Source: Lolium rigidum (lineage: Eukaryota; Streptophyta; Magnoliopsida; Poales; Poaceae). Taken from it: a stretch of DNA of 64,000 nucleotides. The position numbers were made by a program, and so were the translations under genes. Location of the stretch: NCBI RefSeq assembly GCF_022539505.1, contig NC_061513.1:346843617-346907616 (forward strand). Direction: 5' to 3'. Positions 1 through 13,300 of this stretch are shown piece after piece. The notes below the pieces were generated by a model. It was not told where the DNA came from and made no database searches. It worked only from the letters and a program-made list of their open reading frames with translations. The stretch's first letter is position 1; each line of letters opens with the position of its first letter.

Positions 1-74
1 TATTTACAACATCGAACAAGAGGACATTATGGAGCAGATATTTTTATTAAATTTACAGAAGAGCAGCAACTTAC

Positions 75-2678
75 TTCTTCAGGGTCAAACGTGTGTGCTA
101 AAGGAAGTATGACCTGACCACTAAATCCCCCAAGATGAGACATAGGCAAATTGCAGAAATTGGGTTTCAGCGCCGAAGCAAAGAATGCATCTAAACTGCT
201 GTCAGCCCACTGTGATCGGTGCTCCCGCAAAAACCGCAGGAGAGATGGTGGGGAGACATCCTACAGGCATTACATGAATCGATGTTAAAATCAGAAAACT
301 TGTTCAGGAAAAAAAAACTCGGCTGTCATGAAACTAACCTGCAGCAGCATCGACGCCTTCGCACAAAGAACACCAGTACTAACTATGGGTAGACCATCAC
401 TGAATGCTGCGTTGCAACCTATCACTTTACTCGGCGATGTATTAACAGAGATAGAAACATCATCTACGCCATCGCTCTCAATTACAGACCATCCATCATC
501 AGCAAGTCCACTAAGAGTTTCGTTGAAACCTCTGAAAAACGTGTGAAATCAATTACACTCTTTATGGCAACAGATTAATGAAAAGCAATTTGTTTGTGCT
601 GTTTGAGAGCCCAACCTTGTGAGCTTTTGACTCAGAGCCCGTAAGGCTGCAGGCTGTCTGCCCCATCCAGTGATTACAGAATTAGTATCTACGTGAACTA
701 CCTGCCTGAGATAGCGCAGTGCCTGTATTTGCAAAATTGAATTATTTCAGATAATGTTTATGCCTACAGATTAATAATTATCACGGAAATAAAAAAAGAG
801 TACAGTTCATGTTACTGTACCGCCATCGACATCTTCTGGGCAATAATGGCTGACGATTCATACAGTGGTCTTACAACTTCAGGCACGCTCCAAGGCTGTA
901 ATATGAGCACGAAGTAGCTTAATGTTTTTGATACATGAACTATAAGGCGAAGCAATTTTTCGTTTTGTACTGAATTGTTTTTTTTGAACCATTTATTTTT
1001 GAACCATTTCTACTGAATTGTTATTACCTCCAGATCCAAGTGGTCAACGATGTGAATCACACTACCTCCACCATCACTCGGACGGATCAAGAACCCACTG
1101 GGAAGCATCTCACCCCTAATAAACGGCTGGACAAGGGGCATGCTTGGGCCTCCTTGCTTGCTACTGAGTGATCTTTCACAGACCTTCAGAGCAAGAGACA
1201 GTCAAGTAGCTGACACATAAACATGCTATGATACTAACTGGACACGAATATTTGCTGATTAGCAACTCACCACTAGACTTCCATCGTCAAGAATAGAGGT
1301 GTACCGCATCAACCAGAAATCACGAGCAGGCGCTAGTGTCGTTGGAGCGTAGAGCTAGAGATGAAACAAATCTCAAGTTCATGATATGGCATCATTGAAG
1401 AGGTTTCATAGTACAGTTAACAAAGCAGTTCTTACCTGCATGTAGAGCAGCTCAATCGTGCCATTGCTGCCTGCAGGTAGCACGTTCACTACCTCCATAG
1501 ACCGGCAATCACGCATCCACAGTGGCCGATCCTTGAGAATGTCGGCGACCTGAGTTGGCAGAGATCAACAAAAATCAGGAACATGTTCTTTGAGTTTCTC
1601 AAAATCAGAAATGAGAAGGACATGTAGAAAAGTAGAAGCAATGAGCTTACTTTAGCAGGCTCCATGCCTACAAGGCCGCAAGCTCGCGCAGCGACACCCG
1701 CGCAACCATGCGAGATGGCAATGATTCCAATGGAATCCGGACCAGGCTGCATATCGATGACCATGACAAGATAGGTTGAGCACATTTACCATGCAAGAAG
1801 TTAACAATTCAGAAGCAGGAAACTAGTGGAATTCAGAGGAAACGGACCTTCATCCCAGGCATTTGGACCCACTCGACGGCGGTTCCGGTGGCCTTGGACA
1901 GAAACTCCGTCAAAGTCTCCTCGGCGATAGACATCAATCTGCAGGAAACTATGCTGAAAAACCATATTCTACATCTCGCTCGCACACAAACTACCTGACT
2001 GTAGGATAAAGCAAAAAAAGAACATGGCCAAAAGCTGAATACAAGAACGGATGATGTCAGGCAGGCAGGCATACGTACCCAGCAGGGCTCGCGTCGCGCG
2101 GCGGAGGCTGTTGCTGCGGCGCCGCCACGACGACGTTCTGTTGGCCGCTGGTGACGACCGACTCGCAGCTCGTGTCCGTCGTCGCCAGCCCCGCCTGCAA
2201 CGGCAACATAAGAGGAGGAGGAAAGCTAGTGTCAGCGCTAGCAGTTGCAGGGAACTCTCATCATGGAGGTCGTCGGAGACGGAGTAGAGGCAATCGAGGA
2301 AGAAGAACGTACGCTGTGCGTCTGCTGGCGGTAGTAGCCGTTCTCGTAGACGAGGTGCGAGACCTGCTTCTGGAGGCGGTCGTTCTCCTCCATGAGCAGC
2401 TTGTTCATGGCCGTGAGCTTGCGGTTGAGCGACTGCAGCCGCCCCGACTCCTTGCGCTGCTTCTCGCGGCATCGCCGGTTCTGGAACCAGACCTTGATCT
2501 GCTTGGGGTCGACGTTGGCGAGCACGGCGCACTCCCTGACGAGCTGCTGCCGCCGCAGCGAGCTCGGCTTCGGGCACTCGTAGTAGAGCCGCTCCAGCGC
2601 CTCCACCTGCTCCGGCGTGTACCGCACGTACTTGCTCGGGTCCATCGCCGCCTCCCTGGCCTCCCTCGCCGTCACCAT
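75..2678 (-). CDS. Class III HD-ZIP transcription factor (CORONA/ATHB8 type), 3' part beyond the left edge
   Basis: Nuclear DNA-binding regulator of meristem, vascular and leaf-polarity patterning (family knowledge). Eleven exons on the minus strand keep frame: 2313-2678, 2079-2194, 1848-1938, 1651-1746, 1436-1549, 1271-1354, 1028-1183, 821-895, 616-722, 339-531 and 75-260, together 528 codons. A homeodomain occupies about residues 16-75 (motif KQIKVWFQNRRCREKQRK), followed by a leucine zipper to about residue 115, then a START domain from about residue 155 (TLTEFLSKATGTAVEWVQM) and the conserved region after it (HRSQWADSSLDAFFASALKP). The family is about 840 residues long, so roughly 310 residues including the MEKHLA end lie off the window. 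The inserts DTSCESVVTSGQ and ITGWGRQPAALRALSQKL fit the CNA/ATHB8 clade better than REV or PHB. The start at 2678 gives MVTAREAREAAMDPSKYVRY; the inner Met at codon 12 (MDPSKYVRY) is an alternative. Confidence 0.95.
1737..1858 (-). promoter_or_regulatory. miR165/166 target site, split by an intron
   Basis: The 21-nt complementary site exists only in spliced mRNA. Eleven bases (CTGGGATGAAG, minus strand, 1858-1848) close exon 3 and ten bases (CCTGGTCCGG, 1746-1737) open exon 4. The 101-bp intron 1747-1847 separates them with GT...AG ends. The site encodes PGMKPGPD at the start of the START domain. In HD-ZIP III genes it is the known cleavage site of miR165/166. The site matches the canonical form, so the gene should be under miR166 control. 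Confidence 0.93.
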
Positions 2679-3973
2679 CGTACACAGTACACGTATCTAC
2701 CTATCGCTCCTCCCCAACCAACGTACTCTCAGCTGACTGTCAAGAATTCCGGCGCCAGCAAGTGGAGTGGAGTGGAGTGAAGAAGAAGAGAGCAGCAGCA
2801 GCAGCATGTGGGCTAGCATGGGGAAGGTGGGAGGGGGCGAGAGTCCATGGCCGGAGCGCCGGTGCCGGTCGGTTTCTTTCCTCTAATGGCCGGGCATCGG
2901 CAAGCACAAGGAGGCCCGTGCTTTTTGGGTCTACGAGCTGTGTGTCGCCCTGGCTCTTCGATCTTCTTTAAAGAAGAAGCAAAAATTAAGGAACTCGATC
3001 GGACCAACCGCGCGCGCGTGCTATTAATTTTGGAAAAGGAAAGTTCCGTGCAAACCCCTCCAACCCAATTCCGGCATGCATTTTTGCAAAAGTTGAAATT
3101 CGTATCCCTCGATCACTCCCACCAACAACAGTAAATTGATTTGCAGTTCACGAACTTCAGGCGAAATCTGTAAGAATTTTGTGGAAACAGTTCAAAACTC
3201 GCATATAATTTGATGAAAATTTGCACGTCTATATGAACCTTTTTAACTTATGATCTATTCGGAGTTAGTGAGGACTAATTCACTGATCACTGTGAATGGA
3301 AAATGCCCAGATAAGAGTCAGTATGATGCAAGGCTTAGCGTAACGATGTGCCAGATACTAGTTTACGCTAATAATCGAGAAGCTTTCTGCTGCACATGCT
3401 TTAGCAGATTCGAAGCTTTAATTTATCTTTTCCTTTATTTAGTTTTTCCTCTATCGGTAGAATACAAGCTGCACCTTTTTTTCCTTTGCGCATCACACAC
3501 ACAGAGAGAAGAAACCTAAAAATTTAGCAGCAGTGGTTACAGGAATCCCTTTTCCTTTATCTTTTTCTGCCCTCCTTTCAATATATTTTTGCTTGCAAGC
3601 GCTGCACTCAAGAGACATTCCCCCTGACTCAGGGCGTGAGCTCTCGATCCCCGAAATCAGCCGCGGATATTCCTCGTAGATTTGCGTAAATTCGCCTAAA
3701 TACAATGGCCCTCTTGCACACGCGCGCAAGGCGCAATCCCTTCCCTGATCTCTGTTCTACAGAAGCACTCAAACTCATCAACTAGCTAGAAATCAGAACA
3801 TTCATTCATTTTTGCTATCTGGAATTGTTTGTTCATATTGAATATGTACTTTTGGGGTTTACTCCAAACTACTCTTTTTTCCATACTATAGTGACAAATT
3901 TTGGAAGCAGAAAGCTGAAACAGTAAACAGTGAAAGTGGCTGAACGAAACCAGAGAATTTTTCTCGAGATTGG
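2679..3973 (-). promoter_or_regulatory. 5' leader and upstream region of the HD-ZIP III gene
   Basis: No coding gene is visible here. The first 200 bases upstream of the ATG hold a purine-rich tract on the plus strand (gagtggagtgaagaagaagag near 2770) that reads as a CT-rich leader on the gene strand. Class III HD-ZIP genes often have long leaders, sometimes with an intron, but I cannot place the transcription start. The CACTA element begins immediately upstream at 3977. Confidence 0.4.
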
Positions 3974-3976
3974 AGA

Positions 3977-5072
3977 CACTACGAATGGCGCAAGGCGCCG
4001 ACGGCCTGCTGATATGCCGACGGCCAAAAGTCGGGGCCGTCTGCGTATGGCCCGGCCAGGCCAGCCCGCCAAGAGAGCCGTCGGCGTAGCGACGCCCTCG
4101 GCGTAGGCAAAGCTACGACGACGGCTACCCTCGGCGTAGGCCGGGACACACACTCCTCCAAAGTCAGGCCATGACGGCGTTGTCACGGTGTTAGAGCTAC
4201 ATCGGTCGGCATAACAAATTTGAATTTTGGCTTTTTTTTTTGCAAAAACAGTTTATTTCTTCACTAAAATGGCATTATCATTTGAATGAAAAAATATATA
4301 ACCTATCAAAATGATCGTCTCAAAAAGTTACATCTGAATTCATCCGGGCTTACCCGGTTGGTATATTTTTAGATTCTCAAAATTCTAAATTAAAATATGA
4401 AAATTTAGTTTTTGCCAAAAATTCATGATTTTATATTTATTTTGAAAGAATTTAAATTAATAATTGCATCTTGCATAAATATTACTATTACTTAACCATT
4501 AATATATATTTAAATAATTTTTAAAATTCAAAATAATAAAGAGTTGCGACATCATAGTCTAAGGGTTAATAGGATTGCTATAGCATTATTATCAACAATG
4601 TTTTGTTTTTTTTTCATGAAAGCTCAACCGGAATGAACGAAAATATTAAGCGTGCTATAGCTAGAGTAGTGTGAGGAAGTTTGACCATGAGTGTCGGAAG
4701 GAACGAAAATATTAAGCGTGCTATAGCTAGAGTAGTGTGAGGAAGTTTGACCATGAGTGTAATTTGACCTAAGATTAAATGTAGTTAGAGTTAAACTGAT
4801 CCATGTGAGAGGTTAAAAAAATTGAAAAAAGAAACAATTGAAGTTAACGGATAGCATGGCCTGCGCCGAGGGTCTAGACGCCGATAGCCAGCGTCGGCAT
4901 ATAGGGGGCATATAGGGGCTATGCTGAGGACCAAGTCAATGCCGATAACCCACGTGGCTTTGCCGAGGAGGATCTTCACCAAGGAGCTACGCCAAGGATG
5001 TAGCCTACGCCGACAGCCTGTTACGGCTACGCCGAGGGTTTCCAACCGTCGGCACCTTGCGCCATTGTAGCG
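3977..5072. mobile_element. Non-autonomous CACTA-type DNA transposon with AGA target duplication
   Basis: The left end starts CACTACGAATGGCGCAAGG and the right end, reversed, starts CGCTACAATGGCGCAAGG, giving terminal inverted repeats of about 28 bp with few mismatches. Both sides carry the 3-bp direct repeat AGA (3974-3976 and 5073-5075), as expected for CACTA insertion. Subterminal GC-rich arms are full of short GCCGACGGC and CGGCGTAGG repeats, a hallmark of CACTA subterminal regions, while the middle is AT-rich. There is no transposase, so it must be mobilised in trans. The right terminal base pattern is TAGCG instead of TAGTG, a single mismatch that may reduce activity. Confidence 0.75.
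4635..4760. repeat. 66-bp tandem duplication inside the CACTA element
   Basis: A unit starting GAACGAAAATATTAAGCGTG at 4635 recurs at 4701. The second copy stops at 4760 (60 of 66 bases). The two copies look identical over the shared part, so the duplication is recent. Confidence 0.85.
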
Positions 5073-5075
5073 AGA

Positions 5076-7321
5076 GGGAGGCAGAGTTTGATTTTCGAAT
5101 GGCATGACGAAGAGTCAGAGTGAGATTAACATACACTAACGGGTCGGGTCTTGCAGGTGTGCAAACGCAGAAGATCCGAAGAGAAAGCGGATTTTCCTCG
5201 GCAATTGGAGCCCGATTAAAGGCAGAGTTGCGCATCTTGGACTTCGATCCTCCCCATGGAGATTCGGTGTCAGCAACGCCACGGCGTCTGGTATAAAACT
5301 AGAAATCCGGCCAGGGTTTCCCTTTCTTTCCCATGCTTCTTTTACCGCTTCTTTCCTACTGTTTGCTTTGCTGGGCATGTTACTGTTTACTTTGGTTCCA
5401 GACTTTCAGTACGGACACAGTTCATTCAGGAGACATCTCTTTTGCCTCTTCTCAAGGTTTCAGACCTAGATCAAAACACTTGGGCATGTAGCTTCCCAGT
5501 GAAAAATGGACATACATATTCAAAACCTATAAATTTTGCAGGATTTTCATAAAGATCAGCTTAGTTCGTACATATTCTGCTTCACTTCAGGGTAGTTTGG
5601 GCACACAGAATATGGATCTAATGTTCACATATTCCAGGTGGGTCTACCATGAATTTAGAGAAAGAACCTAATGAGTACAATTTTTTGTACAGATTTTGAA
5701 GATGTGCCTTTCTCCTGATCCCTCAAGTATGTAGGAGTAGCTTAGCTACTTAAGGAGCCTGCTCAGAATGCAGGATCTTCCTATAAAAATGTACAGCTAA
5801 TATGGACTCTAAAAAATTGCATTCCATAAGGGCACAGGTGATTCCATATAGGGTAAATTTCTCTAGTCTAACCATAGCCAATTTGAAGCACAGATAATGT
5901 TTCCATGAGGTCTACCTTACATTTTCAAATAGCACAAAACCAGATTATTGTCCTAGAAAGATATATGTTGATGCTCCAAATAGCACAAATAATGTTTCCA
6001 TGAGGTCTACCTTACATTTTTCAAATTCCTTATCTTATATGTATGGATTGAGCAATTTCACAAAAAGTTACAGGAATGTGCAATCAGAAGGACCTAGATT
6101 GATGTGGATTTAACTGAATCTACACTACACGACACTACAACATTTTAGTTCACATCTGCATCACGTAGCAATGATACTGTATTAATGGAGGTAACCGGAA
6201 AGGGGGGCTGCAGGCTATCAGCTTGACAGCTGCAAGCCAACCCACTATTGAGTACTGGTCCACATGGCACTTGCGAAGACCACACTTTCTCTCATATCAA
6301 AACTCAAAAAGGAGATACTCCATGTTTTCTTTCCCACTCTAAGGAGAAGAGATACTCTGCTGCAGAACATATGAAAATGATAATTATATATTAATAACTG
6401 CCAAAGCTAAAAAGCTAGAGCTTGTCCTATCCCACTACCAACCACTAACCTGGGTCTTACGTGTCATGGCCTGGATATGCACACCTTTTGTGTTATTCTA
6501 AGCTAATCGTCCATCCGTGGTCCTCTTAGGCCAACCCAGATTTGTAAAACAATAATTATTTGGTGATCTTATCAACCCATTCCCCCTTCTTTTGAACACC
6601 CAGCAAACCTATTCTATCCCACCACCAATCTCTTCTTTTACTGGGCAGTCAGCTTTTGTTAACAATGCCACCAAAATCCCACTTTTTCCTCCACTTGATA
6701 ATGCTGGTGGCCAAATGCAATGCTTTGAGTTTTATATAAGTTGAATCAGGATTATCAAGAAGCACTAAGCACATATTTAAGATGCAGTTCACAGGGAAAA
6801 GCATCAGGCACATGGCAGGTCATGGAAAATGGAGTTGAAGGGGAGACAGGGAGGCCTACCGCGCAGGCCATTACCACTTGGAAAAGGTGACGAGATCCGA
6901 ACAAATTCCGAGACACAACTGCTCTGCGGAAACGATTCGTGTCTGGATTGACCACTACTGCAGTGCAAAGCATAGTCGGCAAATCATTACAAGATCTCTA
7001 CAGGGGCAGTAACATTCCAGAATTTATGAAGTGACAGATTGTAGTGAGATGTGAAACATATTTGTTGCCACAAGAGTATACTGGCCTTGGATTGGATGGT
7101 GCAACCAAACCCACCGAATAAAACAAGCTTGAGTATACACCCCCTGAAGTGATCGCTGCCACTCAACTGTCTGGTCAATTTATCTTGTCTGAATTGGCAC
7201 CTTCAATTCTGAGACACCTGGGATATATGATGGATCCTATGACAAGGTGCATTCGATTAGCAGGTGTTCTCTGGACAGTGAAATGAAAGGACTGTGAAAG
7301 TTATCTCTGGCCGACTTACAA
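5076..7321. other. Intergenic region between CACTA element and TMX2-like gene
   Basis: I see no protein gene. A direct repeat of about 43 bp (GCACADATAATGTTTCCATG...) lies at 5888-5930 and again at 5983-6026. The stretch 5230-5350 contains a TATAAA-like motif (tggtataaaactag near 5291) followed by CT-rich sequence, which could be a promoter and leader of an unrecognised non-coding transcript, but nothing supports a product. The 3' untranslated region of the TMX2-like gene should occupy the last few hundred bases before 7322. Confidence 0.4.
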
Positions 7322-10300
7322 CTAGGTAGATAGGTATTCAATCAGTCGCCTGTCAAGATCAAAGTGCTGGCAGAGAAGCTTCTGCAAGAAATATATTGGC
7401 ACAATATCACTATATCAGACACCCCTCACAAAAGCAATACCACATAGTTGTACCTCATCATTAGCGCTTTATATAGTTGAATTTCACAATATGGCCATTG
7501 AGGAGGACAGTATAGCTAACTGAAGTTTCAGGAGTTCTATCATTGGTTGAGGTGTTTATCATCTCATTAATCGGTGCTTTGACTGAGGTACAATGCCAGA
7601 TAACCACCCAGATGTTTTGTCAGAACTAAAACGGAAGGGAAATTTGATGTCATATTGCCGAGCACAGCTTCTTTTAGGTAGGTCATATTTCAATGACATC
7701 AACGCTACCTTATCACTCAACTTTTCTTTTCCTTTTTCTGTTTAGTACATAGGGTTATTTGATTCCACAGTTGGAATAACCAGTTTCTCTAATAACGAAG
7801 CTCTTTATACAAAACATGCATGGTCCAAATTCTTAATGTCAACTCCTGATTTTCTTTATATGCCTAAAAGTAATGTGTTTTCAGTTAATCATCTAGTTGT
7901 GTAAATTGCACACTATACTGATTCTCCTGCTACAGGATGGGTTGATCAAACTGATAAAATTCAAAGGTATTGTAAAATCATATTAGTGCAGATAAAGAAG
8001 AAAGTGGGGGAAACAAACCTTAGTAACTTTTGGCACAAATACTTTTGTTGCATTTCCAATTTCTGGGAACCGAGCAACTTCAGTCGCCTTGTCAAACAGT
8101 ATATATGTGGGAAGATGATCTGTGTAATGAATTTTAACCGAGTGAATGTAACCCTCATGGGAAGAAAGACAAAGAATATTGAGTCCATGGATTATATAAG
8201 ACTGAAATGTAGGCCATCTAAACCCAGTAGAGAAGAGCATAACTGACAGAAAAATGAAACAAAAACTTACCCAACATGGATATTCCAAATCTTGGTGCAG
8301 CATTTGGGAAATGCCCGAGATCAATTATTCCAAAAGAAATGTTCTTGTTCGAGTATCTGGATTAATAGAATAATCAAACTGCGCATCACAATATATAGAA
8401 AGTACAACCCATATTGTACTCAGAACAAACGAAATTCAGAAAGAATTTGATAGATAATTAAACAAATAATGCTGAGATTGACTGGGAAAACATTAGCTCG
8501 TTAATCAGTAAAGTAGTAATGTATTCCAGAAGCTAAGTAACATAGGTGACATGAAGCTGCAAAGAAAAAAAAAATGACAAGAAAACCCCACACTTCCAGC
8601 TAAGATTCAACCTCTCAGGGCTCCTTTGATTTATAGGATTTGTAAAGGAATTGTGTAGGATTTGGATCCTATGGGAAATTTTCCTATACAAGTTGTTTGA
8701 TTCATAGGAACATATATCATATACGAATTAATCCTATAGGAATCTTGTAGTGCAAATTCTATAGGAAAAAAACATTAGGTCATACCTCATGGAAAAATTC
8801 CTTTGCTACAATCAAACACACTTCATCTTCCCATAGGATTCAAATGGACATGACATCTCAACCCTATGTTTTTCCTATTCCTATGTTTTTTCTATCCTAT
8901 GAATCAAAGGAGCCCTCATAATAGTAATACTCAGCTAATGGCTAATCATACTAGTTAATGGGTGTAAATTACTGCAAAGGTCGAATATAAACCCGGCCCG
9001 GGAGTAAGAAGCCCCGAAAACACTTACATGTTAGAGAGTTCAGGCAGAACGCTGCTTGCTTGTATACAGTTCGCTAAAAAGGAAGTCCGGAACTCAACCT
9101 GTTAAAATTAGAATAACAAATTGAACAATGAGAAAATTCTGCTTACGACCCTACTCACTGAAGTAACAGACATAATAATGGAACTGGGATATATTTTGCT
9201 ACAAGCACTGCAGAAGTTCAGAAAAAAAATCAAAGCAGGAAACAAAAGTTTGCTGGTGACATAACATGGGAGGAAACAATGAGAAAACATGTAAATCAAA
9301 TTACCAGACAAAACCGTGTTTTTGGATCTTCAGTTAGCATGGTTTCCAGTTGCAACGGGGTCAGATGATTTGAATGACCTAGAAAAATAAACATCTTAAC
9401 TCCAACTTAAGAGAAAACTGCACTGATGTTTAATACTATAGTGAGAATGAGGAAATAATACATTTTTGCTGAAAAGGAGGAAGATGGTTACTTTAACTAC
9501 TACTAATTAAGAACAGATATGATTCAACGTCATCGCTTTTCTAGAGTAGAACTTGCATGTATGTACCAGTTGTACTATAAGGAAAGAGTAGTACTCTCGC
9601 TTAGTAAGAACACAAATCATTGAACTAGAAACCAATTTGTAAGCATAGCATATTCAACTTGTAGTCGTTAACTAATAATTTTGATTCAGCTCAACTTTAT
9701 GTCAAGTGTTTTGTCTCAGGTTAGCAATACTGGTAATCCCCAGTTAACTCAGCACATTTAGAAATATTTAGGCTGCAAATTTCAGATTGGGCCTCTTTGC
9801 GCAAACGGACAAGTCTGGTTTGCCTTCAATCTAGAGCATAGTGTTCCATTCAGTACACCACAAACTTTGGATGCCCAGCAGGGTATTAGTATTGCCCACT
9901 TAGCTATCAGTCTCCAAGACATCTGGAAATAGAAATGCCACATTCAACTATTACTTAATTAACTTTTGCAATGTCTCCCTCTTGTATTAGTTTCATTGTT
10001 TCAGAACTCTATTGGCAGCCATTTCACTTGTTAGCTACAGATGATTACCAAGTACGTAATTTATATTATATCTAGTGTGTCCTAAGCCGGATATATCTCA
10101 CTTGGCAGTATTGCCATCTTCACAACTATAACAGGCATAATAGCTCATGGAACAGATGAATTAGTGTTTATTTAAATCAAGAAGTGAAGTAGTACATTCA
10201 CGGTCTGAAACATACAAATACTAACTGAAAGCATATCATACAATTTAGAAATACAGTTCAACTTCCAGAGAATTACTACATAAACATATGAACGTATAAA

Positions 10301-13300
10301 GACCAAGGTGCAACACTGTGCATAACTTTCCATGCTTAAATTTCTAAAATAGAAACATCAAGCATACCTAAACCATCATAAGGCGGTTGTTGAGCTACAG
10401 CATATATAACTGCAGAAGGAAAATTCATATGAGCAACGGTTATGAAAAGTTCAAAAGAAAACTTGTGAAAAAGGGTGCAAACTGAAACAGTCTGAATGAC
10501 ATTGCATCCAAGGAGTTTCTCAAACTATGATGCTAAAACAATATGTGTCAAGACTTCCAACATAAAATGAATACATTTTGGACCTAAAGTATGAATGTTA
10601 AGAAGCCTCTGGACTGAAATCATTAAAGTTCAGGAGCGCAAGTAGGTAATCCACAACCAGGGTGTCCCATATCAGATGTCCCTCATTGGCAGTATCAATG
10701 TGTCTGCTACTATGGCTAGCGCTATGGTTCATACAACAAAATAATACACTACACATTGTACTATAGTGACTGTGAAATAAGCTAATCATGACAATGAGCA
10801 CTGAAAATAGCATCGCCACAGTAGCCAGTCAATGAGGATCTTGATGGGTCTGGGAGCATGTTGCCACGCCAAATATCAACCTTCTTCACAAGCATGAGCT
10901 AGAAAACTGAGCAAGTTGTTCGATGTGCCTACCGAAGATGGTGCCAATGGAGAAGGACCATCCTTATTGTCCTCCATGCTGTGATAGAAGCAGGGGATAA
11001 TTTGCTGAGGACTTGGGCTAAAGTTACATTGCAATTGACACTCATTGTATAACATACTTGGTGCTTATAGGAAATGATGAGTAATCTTTCAGAAATAAAT
11101 CCACCACAATGTAGCCAGTTAACTCCACAGTCCAACAAGTGCACCTACTGAACATTGGCTCATTTATAGTCTGGCACTTGGTACATCACGTCTCCAGCAT
11201 CTTTAGTGTATAACCAATGTGTATTGGCTGCTCAAAGCTTCATTCTAAGAAATAGACAGATTCTGTATCCAGGACAAGGATTACTAGTGCAGGACAAGGA
11301 TACAAAGGTTTACTTCAATCTACCTAAGCGACTGATGCATACACCTTACTAGTTATGTTGGACAATAGCAAAATATTTACACCAGTCCAATAGACAGTGG
11401 GAAAGCGACATTTCATGAATATGATCTGAATACACCAGAAACGTGAACCACATAATGAGCACTATATGAGTTTCAGATAAGAAGGGAATTGCATGCCAAA
11501 TGCCTATAAAGCACACACAATGAACTGTTAGGTGGTAATATAAAACTCCACAGTTATTTTACGTTGCTCTTTATGTACACAAATATGACCATGTTTGCAC
11601 AATAATAAAACTCAGATAAACAAAAGCATACCGACAAATGCCAGTAAGTAGCAGATGGACAACTTGTAATCAATAACAAAAGTAACTGCCAACAATAGGC
11701 CCTACAAAGAAAAACAGGAACATTAGAAGCCTTATGATATTCACAGTGGCATTGAACAACAACGATTTCTTAAACCTGTAGTCCACTTTGCCACACATAA
11801 ACTAAACCAAGATATCGTGATTTGCTCCTTCATAGGTCAATAAATAAAAATAATAAGTGAAGAAAATAATTCCACATGAACACACCTTTGCATACAGCAA
11901 TGAATCAGCAATGAAAGTTTCCCAGTTTTCCTCTTTCACAATCTGCAAAGCAAAAGGAGAAAATATTTAGGAGCCTCTCTATAATGACTCATTTTATAGA
12001 AAATTATCTCAAAACAGAAAACAAGTCTGCAGTGGCGATGTTAGTTTCCTCTTTCAAAATCTGCTAAGCCTGACCTAGTTTGATTGGGAAAATAGGAAAT
12101 AGAAACATCTTCAGGAGCTTCTACTTTTCCATAAGGGAGATGCATATGCCTTCGACTATTTGATGGCTCAAGAGTAATCCCTCTCCCATTATCCACGTTG
12201 TAGAAAACTTATAGCCAGCTTAAGATTATTAGTTGATCTTAAGTGACAGTTCGTGTGATACATGCACACAACCAAAAAAAAATCGAGTGCCTTTCATTTG
12301 AACAACGGCAAAGTGTAAATTCAACACCTCCACAGCATGATATGCTATTATGCACTACACCATGCAAATGTTACCTTGACTACTACGAGTTATCTTTCAC
12401 CACAACAAATGATCCACTTCCGCCAAAAACAGATAATGCACGTGTCCCAAATCTACAACGTGGTGTGGCATTGCATCTCACCTAGGGTCTCCCAACTGGA
12501 CAATGTTATTTCCATGTATGTTACATACGCCATTATTATTGCTATATTTCCTGCACTGCTACTGCCTTTTTTTTTGTCAAGAAACTTAACATAGCTGCAG
12601 ACACTGCAATAAAAAGAAAGTCCTCCTAGTGCAGTGCAATCCTTTTTGCATTTCACATGCCGATACTGGATTTTTTTTTCACGAACTTTAACATGTGGCA
12701 ATTCGATTCCTCTACACTATCACTACACCTACTGAACAGCAGAACAACTCAAGTTTCACTCAAATCTGAAATTGTTCCCTACTCTGTGGGTTGCGGCCTA
12801 ACTGATCCCAAATGTGAACCTTCGTAACAGCAACCGACTGTTGAGCATCATATCACATAATGGATCTAAGCTCATGTTCGCATCACCTGGAAATTGTACA
12901 TTTCCAGCGCTCTTTCTCAAGCAACTCGGTACTCCACTCCACCCAATGTAATTGCCAAATTCCAGTACAGTACAAAGGAACGTTTACGAACAAACACTAA
13001 CAGTCGTCACTACACACCGTACCTTCACCGTGAAGAGCACCAGGAACACGAGCACCGCCTGGATCTCCTGCAGAAACACAGGCACAAGCACCGATCCGCA
13101 TGAGCCAAAACAGTTCGCGCACTGGCGGAATGGCACGATCCGGATCTACACGCGGGAGTCACGGGATCTCACCCGTCGGATGAGGCGGGCGTGGAGCTCG
13201 CCGTCGTCCTCGGCCGAGGGCGCAGTGGAGCGGGCCGCGAAGTAGGAGAAGAAGGCGAGGAGGTGGAGGAAGTAGTAGGGCTCCGAGATGGCCAGGTCGA

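Noticed and set aside
2151..2780. Plus-strand open frame of 209 codons over HD-ZIP III exons 1-2
   Set aside because: It is the antisense shadow of GC-rich coding sequence; the minus-strand frame has conserved domains and splice sites.
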